Positions 58,361 to 64,000 of a stretch of 64,000 nucleotides of DNA are shown here, piece after piece. The position numbers and the translations under genes were made by a program. The notes beneath the pieces are model-generated. The model had not been told where the DNA came from. It saw nothing but the letters and a program-made list of their open reading frames with translations, and did no database searches. Every line of letters starts with the position of its first letter. Position 1 is the stretch's first letter. The stretch covers positions 1-64,000 of the forward strand of contig NZ_VOOR01000017.1 of the NCBI RefSeq assembly GCF_007993045.1, written 5' to 3'. The stretch is from Phaeodactylibacter luteus. GTDB taxonomy: Bacteria > Bacteroidota > Bacteroidia > Chitinophagales > Saprospiraceae.

Positions 58361-61300
58361 TCAGTCGCCGGTATATTCTTTGACAAAATACATGGAAATG
58401 TTCTCCCCCCGCGTTTCGGTATATTGCCCGTGGTACTCACAGCGGAAGTGGCTGCGCACCAGCGCAAAGGTTTCTCCCGAAATGTTGACTTTCCCTGCTT
58501 CTCCGCTCGTCTCCATTCGGGCAGCGAGGTTGACAGTGTCGCCCCAAATATCGTAGGCGAATTTTTTAATGCCGACTATCCCCGCTACCACCGGTCCGGT
58601 GTGTATCCCGATACGGGCTTCAAAGAAAGGTTTTCCCTCGCGCAGGCGGTCTTTGCGCAGCTCCTCCATAAACCGTTGAATTTCCATAGCTGCAAGGGTC
58701 ACCCTTACTGCTTCGTCCCCATCATTGTCCCGTATGCCGCCCACACAGAGGTAAGCATCGCCTACGGTTTTGATTTTTTCCAGCCCAAACCGCTCGATAA
58801 TCTCATCAAACCCGCGGAAGCAATGGTCTATTTCAGCTACGAGGTCTTCGGGGTCCATTTGCTCAGAGATCCGGCTAAAGCCTTTAAAGTCTGAGAACAT
58901 GACCGTGACGAGCTCGTGCCTTTTGGCTTTGGCAAAGCCGAACTCCTTCAGCTCCTCCGCCGTTTCGGCGGGGAGGATGTTCAGCAGGAGCTCTTCTGAT
59001 TTCTGCTTTTCCAGAGCCAGTTCGCGGGTACGGGCTTCTACCAGGCGCTCAAGCTCTTTCTGCTGTTGCTGCGCTCTAGCTACCCGATATTGCATGATGA
59101 GGTATGTGGCCATAATGACTACAGCACCGCAGGCAAGCCAAAACCACCAAGTGCGGTAGAATGCTTCGTGTATGACAATAGGTATGGCCAGCTCTTGGCT
59201 GTTCCAGTGCTGTTCAGCCCTGCCTGCTTTGGCCCTTACCCGGAAGGTATAGGTGCCTGCAGGGATATTGTTGTAGCGCACCATAGTGCCCGGGCCGGGC
59301 GGGCTCCAATCCTCATCATACCCCTCAAGTAGATAAGAAAAAATGTTATCCTGTGGCTGGTGGTAGTCGGCCAGAGCAAAATTAAAGGTGAAAATGCGGT
59401 CCCAGGGAGAAAGCTCAATGGCCATGTCGGGGTTTAGCCCATGCCGTTGCAGTACCAGGGTATCTTTGGCCGCATCGTACTTGCTGAACTGCGTGAACAA
59501 CAGAGGGATGTCCAAGTGCTCTACCCGCTGCTCAAGAAATGCGGGGCCAGGGAAGAAAGCATTGAGCCCATTGAGCCCGCCAAAGTACAACCGGCCAGCC
59601 CGTGATTTGAAAAAGGAAATCCGGTTGAACTCGTTGGCGCTCAGCCCATCTTCCATAAAGTAATTTTGAAAAGTACCTGTGTTAAGGCTGAACCGGCTCA
59701 GCCCATTGTTGGTGCTGATCCAGAGGGAGGAGTCGCCTTCCGGCAAAATGCCATTGATGAAGTCATTGGGCAAGCCCTCTGCAGTGGTATACACCCTCAT
59801 GCTATCCCCTTCAGGGAAAATGCAGTGCAGCCCAGCGCCCGTGCCCGCCCAAACCCGCCCTGCAGGGTCTTCATAGACTACATTGACCTGATCGTGACGC
59901 AGCGCCATGCCGTTTTCGCTTCCGGTATGGAAATGGGCCTCCCGCCCATCGGCTTTGCTCATTTTGTGCAGGCCGTTGTTCAGCGTGCCTACCCAAAGGA
60001 TTTCAGGGTTTGGGCTGAGGTGGAGGTAGCTGATATTGCCATCCAGCGTATCCCATTGGCCGGAAGGGCCGTCGTAGCGCGTCAGCGCGTCCCGTCCGGG
60101 ATCGTATTGGTAGAGGTTATGGAGATAGCCCATCCATAGGGTGCCATCACGGTCGGGGACCACATGCCCCAGGTCTTTATCTGGCAGCTCCAGGATGTCC
60201 CTTACTTCAAGGGTAGACAGGTCTATCCTTTTCCCATTGCCGGTGTATAGGGCCCCTTCGTGGTAAGTAAGCCCAAAGGGGAAGTTGAAAAAGTTGTTGA
60301 CCGGGAACAGTGGGCGCAGCCCATCGGTATTGGGGTTGAGGACGTGTATAGAGTTGTAGTAGGAGAAATACACCTGCCCGGATTGGTCTTCGGTAATGCC
60401 CCGGATGCTGCAGTAAATGTTGCTGCAGTACTCGCTCCCGTCCGAAAGATAATGGCTGAATAGCCGTTCTGCCTGAACGAGGCGGATGGCTCCAAAGTCG
60501 GAAGCTATCCAAATGGTCCCTGACCGGTCCCGGAATATTTGCTGGTAAGTCGCGGTGTTCTTAGTGATCTCCCGGACAGCCGGCGCGTAGTTGGAGACCG
60601 TGCCGCGAGTTGCATCATAATACAACAATAGCCCCCGCCCCCCAATCCAAAGGCTCCCATCCTGCTCTACGTATAGGGCTTTGGCCGCTTCGGCCCGGAT
60701 GCTGGCCGGGTGCAGTTCAAACCCATTTTTTTCTGTAAACGTATATAGCTCGCCGTTCACGCAAAGAATGTAAAGGGTTTGCCCCAGGGCATAAAGTTGA
60801 GATATAGGAGATTGCTTATCCCCGGGAAGGGGGTAGCGCTGCAGCAAAGCGCCTGCTGCACTAATTTTCAAAAGCTCATGTGAAGATGCGCCGAGGAATA
60901 GGGCCGGGCCTATCTGTGCCATTGGGCGGCCAATATTCTGCCCTTCCAGCTCCATGACCGTCTCAAAACGCCCGTCGGGCTGTATCAGTAGGAGGCTGCT
61001 GCGGGCGCTCTGTTCATCATAGGCGGCAGCCCAAAGCTGCCCGCCTGGGCCTGGCGTCAGATTGTGTGGCACCAAGGCTTGCCGGGCTTGGACATCCCCC
61101 GCTTTGATTTTGAAAGATGCTACTGTATGGGTGCCCGGTTCGAAGCGGGTGAGGTAGTTGGGGCTAGCCAGCCAAAAATCGGCATCACCTATCAATAGGT
61201 CGGTAAACGATGCCTGTGGCAGGTAGGCCGCTTTCTCCTGTGGAGCATACGTCATGAACTCATACCCGTCAAACCGGTTCAGCCCATTGATGGTCGCCAT

Positions 61301-61453
61301 CCAAATGTAGCCTTGGCTGTCCTGTCCGATTTTAGACACAACGCGGTGGCTCAGGCCGTCCTCAAAGTCGTAGACTTTTACCTGTACATTGCCTTGTGCA
61401 AAGACAAGTACGGGCAGCCCGAAGGACAATAGGAAACACCAGAGCCTCTTCAT
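58361..61453 (-). CDS. Hybrid propeller sensor with class III adenylate cyclase output
   Basis: This 1030-residue membrane receptor has a Sec signal ending at VFAQ. Two seven-bladed Reg_prop-type propellers (about 20-660; repeats such as GYIWMATINGLNRFDGYEF and SLWISTNNGLSRFS) lead to a Y_Y_Y domain (about 690-770). One membrane helix (WFWLACGAVVIMATYLIMQY) and a coiled coil follow. The C-terminal catalytic domain has metal Asp855 (VMFSDFKGFS) and Asp899 (GDAYLCVGG), adenine-selecting Lys895 and Asp968 (YDIWGDTVN), and transition-state Asn975 and Arg979. The same sensor half is normally joined to a histidine kinase (HTCS). The product is therefore predicted to be cAMP, in response to an extracellular, perhaps carbohydrate, signal. 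Confidence 0.9.
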   Translation of the reverse strand: MKRLWCFLLSFGLPVLVFAQGNVQVKVYDFEDGLSHRVVSKIGQDSQGYIWMATINGLNRFDGYEFMTYAPQEKAAYLPQASFTDLLIGDADFWLASPNYLTRFEPGTHTVASFKIKAGDVQARQALVPHNLTPGPGGQLWAAAYDEQSARSSLLLIQPDGRFETVMELEGQNIGRPMAQIGPALFLGASSHELLKISAAGALLQRYPLPGDKQSPISQLYALGQTLYILCVNGELYTFTEKNGFELHPASIRAEAAKALYVEQDGSLWIGGRGLLLYYDATRGTVSNYAPAVREITKNTATYQQIFRDRSGTIWIASDFGAIRLVQAERLFSHYLSDGSEYCSNIYCSIRGITEDQSGQVYFSYYNSIHVLNPNTDGLRPLFPVNNFFNFPFGLTYHEGALYTGNGKRIDLSTLEVRDILELPDKDLGHVVPDRDGTLWMGYLHNLYQYDPGRDALTRYDGPSGQWDTLDGNISYLHLSPNPEILWVGTLNNGLHKMSKADGREAHFHTGSENGMALRHDQVNVVYEDPAGRVWAGTGAGLHCIFPEGDSMRVYTTAEGLPNDFINGILPEGDSSLWISTNNGLSRFSLNTGTFQNYFMEDGLSANEFNRISFFKSRAGRLYFGGLNGLNAFFPGPAFLEQRVEHLDIPLLFTQFSKYDAAKDTLVLQRHGLNPDMAIELSPWDRIFTFNFALADYHQPQDNIFSYLLEGYDEDWSPPGPGTMVRYNNIPAGTYTFRVRAKAGRAEQHWNSQELAIPIVIHEAFYRTWWFWLACGAVVIMATYLIMQYRVARAQQQQKELERLVEARTRELALEKQKSEELLLNILPAETAEELKEFGFAKAKRHELVTVMFSDFKGFSRISEQMDPEDLVAEIDHCFRGFDEIIERFGLEKIKTVGDAYLCVGGIRDNDGDEAVRVTLAAMEIQRFMEELRKDRLREGKPFFEARIGIHTGPVVAGIVGIKKFAYDIWGDTVNLAARMETSGEAGKVNISGETFALVRSHFRCEYHGQYTETRGENISMYFVKEYTGD

Positions 61454-61512
61454 TTGATAATGGATATGATGACAGCTCCAAAATACGGAAAATTAAGCGA
61501 TGATCAGGCCAT

Positions 61513-62394
61513 CTAGCTTGGCACTGTGGCACTGCTGGCTAATTGGTGATGGTTCAGATGGGGCGCTATCCCCTTTTTGCGCAGGGCGAGCGTCAGCGTG
61601 GTGCGCAAGTTGTGCTGAAGCTCCCAAGCCTCTGCGGGGGAGTTGGCCCAAGCAGCCACCCAGCACTTCGTGGATTGCTCCTGCATGGCCATCACCCAAA
61701 AACGAGGGGCTTCTGTGATGCCCGGTGCAGTATGCTGCCTGGCTGCATCGAGTGCTATGCGCCTGATTTCCTGGAGGTCTTCGGCCGGGGCTACGAAAAA
61801 CTCTACATGTGCCCATATGAGATTGTCTTTAGCGGTGAAGTTGATGACTTCCCTTCGGATCATGTCCGAATTGGCAATAATATAGCGCTTCCAGTCCCAG
61901 GTTTTTACGCAGGTATGCAAGAAGGAAATGTCTTCTACCGTGCCATATTGCCCATCGATAACGACGGTGTCCCCAAGCCTGATGTTGGAAGAGAAGCTCA
62001 GGAGGATGCCTGAAATGAAATTTTCAATGACGGGCCGAGCTGCGATCCCTAGTACAATACCAAAAGCAGAGATCAGGACCGAAATGGAGGTCAGTGGCAA
62101 TACCTTGTGGAAGGGCACTAGGGCTAGGAGTAGGAAGGCCAGTGTGATCAGTACAATTGCGCCCTTCCGGATGATGCTGAACCGCCCGGAAATATTGTCG
62201 GCCGCTTGTTGAAGGGTGGCCTCGCTGGGGTCGGTAGGGGGCAGCTCTGTATTGACGGCATTGAATTCATCCAGCTCACTGATGCGCCGGATTTTTCGTT
62301 GCTTATACCTGGATATTACCGTTAAGGTGGCCCAAAGGGTCAGCCCCCCGCCTGCCAGGACTGTGATAATGTAGATGGCAATTTGCTGAGTCAT
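61513..62394 (-). CDS. MscS-family mechanosensitive channel
   Basis: This inner-membrane channel of 293 residues opens under hypo-osmotic tension. Two or three hydrophobic helices are seen (about 5-25, 78-95, 102-120). The pore helix and beta domain follow as GIVLGIAARPVIENFISGIL and FSSNIRLGDTVVIDGQYGTVEDISFLHT, the MscS signature. The cytoplasmic vestibule includes NSDMIRREVINFTAKD. The length is near that of E. coli MscS (286), so it is the small type. A disordered Ser/Thr tail ends it. It lies upstream of the cyclase gene on the same strand. Confidence 0.92.
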   Translation of the reverse strand: MTQQIAIYIITVLAGGGLTLWATLTVISRYKQRKIRRISELDEFNAVNTELPPTDPSEATLQQAADNISGRFSIIRKGAIVLITLAFLLLALVPFHKVLPLTSISVLISAFGIVLGIAARPVIENFISGILLSFSSNIRLGDTVVIDGQYGTVEDISFLHTCVKTWDWKRYIIANSDMIRREVINFTAKDNLIWAHVEFFVAPAEDLQEIRRIALDAARQHTAPGITEAPRFWVMAMQEQSTKCWVAAWANSPAEAWELQHNLRTTLTLALRKKGIAPHLNHHQLASSATVPS

Positions 62395-62826
62395 ATTTGG
62401 TCTGGTGTTAAAGCAGATAAAACCTTTTGAAGGGGTGGAGGGTGGAATAGGCTTGATGCGCCGGGGATCATTATAGGGTTGAATGGGCGCTTTACTTCTT
62501 CACGCTATGCCTTTTTTCAGTCATTGGAGCTTAGGTAAGCTCCTTAGAAAAGCCGGCGCGTGGCTGAAAACAACTCATTTTTTCCCACTACAGGGTTGCC
62601 CGGCGCATCAAATCTAATATAAAACGGAAATCCGTATAACCAAGCGGCAGGGCGGGCGAGTGTCGCCCGATCTAAATTTCTCGCCGCCCCATCGGCTCCA
62701 TGGCCATCACAGTTGGGCGCAAACGCTTTGAACATCTCCCGAGCTATGCTTATCTTTAAGAACAAGCTCAACGGTAATTGGAGCAACAGCCTCCGTTTTT
62801 CTCCTTACTATAAAACAACGACAGCC
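62395..62826. other. Divergent intergenic region
   Basis: This 432-bp region lies between the MscS gene and the M48 lipoprotein gene. It holds two perfect hairpins, GGAGCTTA-gg-TAAGCTCC (62526-62543) and CGGGCGA-gtg-TCGCCCG (62653-62669). No gene is supported. Confidence 0.55.
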
Positions 62827-64000
62827 ATGAGTATATCCTGCCATCTCGATAGGCACTCGGCCCTGCACATAGGGCTATTGGCATTCATCGCCATTCTGCT
62901 TGCTTCTTGTGCGACCAACCCCGTTACCGGGAAAAAGGAATTGATGCTCCTCAGCAAAGGGCAGGAGCAACAGATGGGCATGGAGTCTGACCCGCAGATC
63001 GTAGCAGCTTACGGCTTGTACGAGGATGCAGATCTGCAGCGTTTTATCAATGCTAAGGGGCAGCTTATGGCCCGGGTTTCTCACCGGCCAGACCTGAAGT
63101 ATGAGTTCAAGGTGTTAGACTCGCCGGTGGTCAATGCCTTTGCCCTTCCAGGCGGTTATGTTTATTTCACCCGTGGCATCATGGCACATTTTAACAATGA
63201 GGCAGAATTTGCCGGCGTATTGGGGCATGAAATTGGGCACATTACCGCCCGGCACTCGGCCCGGCAGTACAGCCGTCAGATGCTGGGGCAAATTGGGCTC
63301 ATTGCTGGCATTGTCGTTTCGCCTGAGTTTGCCCAGTTTGCCGATGTAGCGAGCCAAGGGCTCTCCCTGCTCTTCCTGAAGTACGGAAGGGATGCAGAGA
63401 GCGAGTCGGACCGGCTTGGGGTGGAGTACTCCACGAAGATTGGGTACGATGCCCGAGAAATGGCAGATTTCTTTCAGACGCTGGGCCGGCTGAGCGATCA
63501 GGCCGGTGGGCGGCTGCCCACCTTTCTTTCTACCCACCCAGACCCGGCCAACCGCTACCAAAATACCCGGCAACAGGCTCAGCAGTGGCAGCAACGCTAC
63601 AGCAATCAGCGGCTGGAAGTGGGCAGAGACAGCTACTTGCGCATGATAGACGGCCTCATTTATGGGGAAGACCCTAGGCAGGGCTATGTGGAGGGCAACG
63701 CTTTTTACCACCCGGAGCTGCTTTTCTTCTTCCCTGTGCCCAATGCCTGGAAGACAGTGAACAGCCCCAGCCAAGTGCAGATGGCACCGGAGGGCGGTGA
63801 AGCCTTGCTTGTCCTTACCCTCTCTGGGCAGCCTACCTTGCAAAGGGCAGAAGAAGCCTTTCTGCAGCAGTACAATTTTCAGGTCACAGGCCGGCAGAAC
63901 AAACAGGTCAATGGGCTACCTGCTCGTTTCATTTCCGGCCAACAAGCAGATGCACAGTCTGGCCAGGTCATACAGCTCAAAGCAGCGCTCATTGAATACG
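62827..64000 (+). CDS. M48-family metallopeptidase lipoprotein (cut by window end)
   Basis: This envelope-anchored protease runs off the window end after 391 codons. The lipobox ends ILLASC (Cys28), followed by NPVTGKKELMLLSKGQE, typical of BepA/LoiP-like Bacteroidota M48 proteins. The zinc motif HEIGH is at 134-138 and the third ligand lies in ESESDRLGVEYS near residue 195. The STHPDPANR motif of the family follows. After about residue 300 comes an extra domain with PEGGEALLVLTLSG, whose end is not visible. It is likely to degrade or help fold outer-membrane proteins. The ATG at 62827 fits the signal peptide. Confidence 0.9.
   Translation, partial: MSISCHLDRHSALHIGLLAFIAILLASCATNPVTGKKELMLLSKGQEQQMGMESDPQIVAAYGLYEDADLQRFINAKGQLMARVSHRPDLKYEFKVLDSPVVNAFALPGGYVYFTRGIMAHFNNEAEFAGVLGHEIGHITARHSARQYSRQMLGQIGLIAGIVVSPEFAQFADVASQGLSLLFLKYGRDAESESDRLGVEYSTKIGYDAREMADFFQTLGRLSDQAGGRLPTFLSTHPDPANRYQNTRQQAQQWQQRYSNQRLEVGRDSYLRMIDGLIYGEDPRQGYVEGNAFYHPELLFFFPVPNAWKTVNSPSQVQMAPEGGEALLVLTLSGQPTLQRAEEAFLQQYNFQVTGRQNKQVNGLPARFISGQQADAQSGQVIQLKAALIEY

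Noticed and set aside
63115-63843. 242-residue minus-strand frame near the window end
   Set aside because: It is antisense to the M48 lipoprotein, whose HEIGH motif and lipobox are clear.
1-64000. CRISPR arrays or tRNA genes
   Set aside because: I looked for regularly spaced direct repeats and for T-arm GGTTCGAATCC-type sequence and found none. The nine repeats are kilobases apart and in both orientations.

Overview
The window looks like chromosomal DNA of a member of Bacteroidota, most plausibly a Saprospiria-type marine bacterium. The reasons are a type IX secretion core in the order porP-like, gldK, gldL, gldM, gldN; a GYDIA-type GHMP kinase beside HMG-CoA reductase and type 2 IPP isomerase; many lipoproteins with SusC/CarboxypepD-like or propeller domains; and TTTG/TAnnTTTG-like promoter boxes. 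The genus is inference. I saw no rRNA, tRNA, CRISPR array, prophage or intact transposase gene.

Layout. 170-5438: orphan LytS-type histidine kinase, ferritin, DUF2007 protein, HD hydrolase, Rof-like protein, histidine ammonia-lyase. 5484-11567: beta-helix lipoprotein, three glycosyltransferases (two GT2, one GT-C) and a rhodanese. 11568-19559: a candidate small transcript, mannose-6-phosphate isomerase, HtrA-like protease, acyl-CoA oxidase, a GH73-fold protein lacking its catalytic Glu, and an S24/LexA-like repressor. 19753-26914: ankyrin protein and the type IX secretion/gliding cluster. 27385-33677: ArsR and AraC regulators, a DinB-fold protein and the oxidative pentose phosphate genes gnd, zwf and pgl. 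33802-37411: small membrane protein and mevalonate-pathway genes. 37931-42772: ECF sigma factor, small partner protein and a 1163-residue propeller plus outer-membrane-barrel protein. 43387-45687: metallo-beta-lactamase hydrolase and M1 peptidase. 46418-51875: porin, two-domain rhodanese lipoprotein, SoxC-like sulfite dehydrogenase, membrane cytochrome c and sterol desaturase, which read as a sulfite/thiosulfate oxidation unit. 52674-64000: alpha/beta hydrolase lipoprotein, MuiA/DUF4139 protein with a TonB-receptor-like insert, RsmI-like methyltransferase, ScpA, a sensor-propeller adenylate cyclase, MscS channel and an M48 lipoprotein cut by the window end.

The strongest signal not explained by genes is a dispersed intergenic element of about 175-190 bp present nine times (six in one orientation, three in the other). 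It has imperfect terminal inverted repeats (GGGCGCAAACC-like), flanking 8-bp direct repeats in the two best-preserved copies, and conserved hairpins with variable loops. One copy is itself split by a second 161-bp element with 18-bp inverted ends and a CTAG duplication. A third inverted-repeat element lies at 14868-15066. The gld cluster is interrupted by strong hairpins between gldK and gldL and between gldM and gldN. Starts given below are often later than the longest open frame because conserved sequence begins there.
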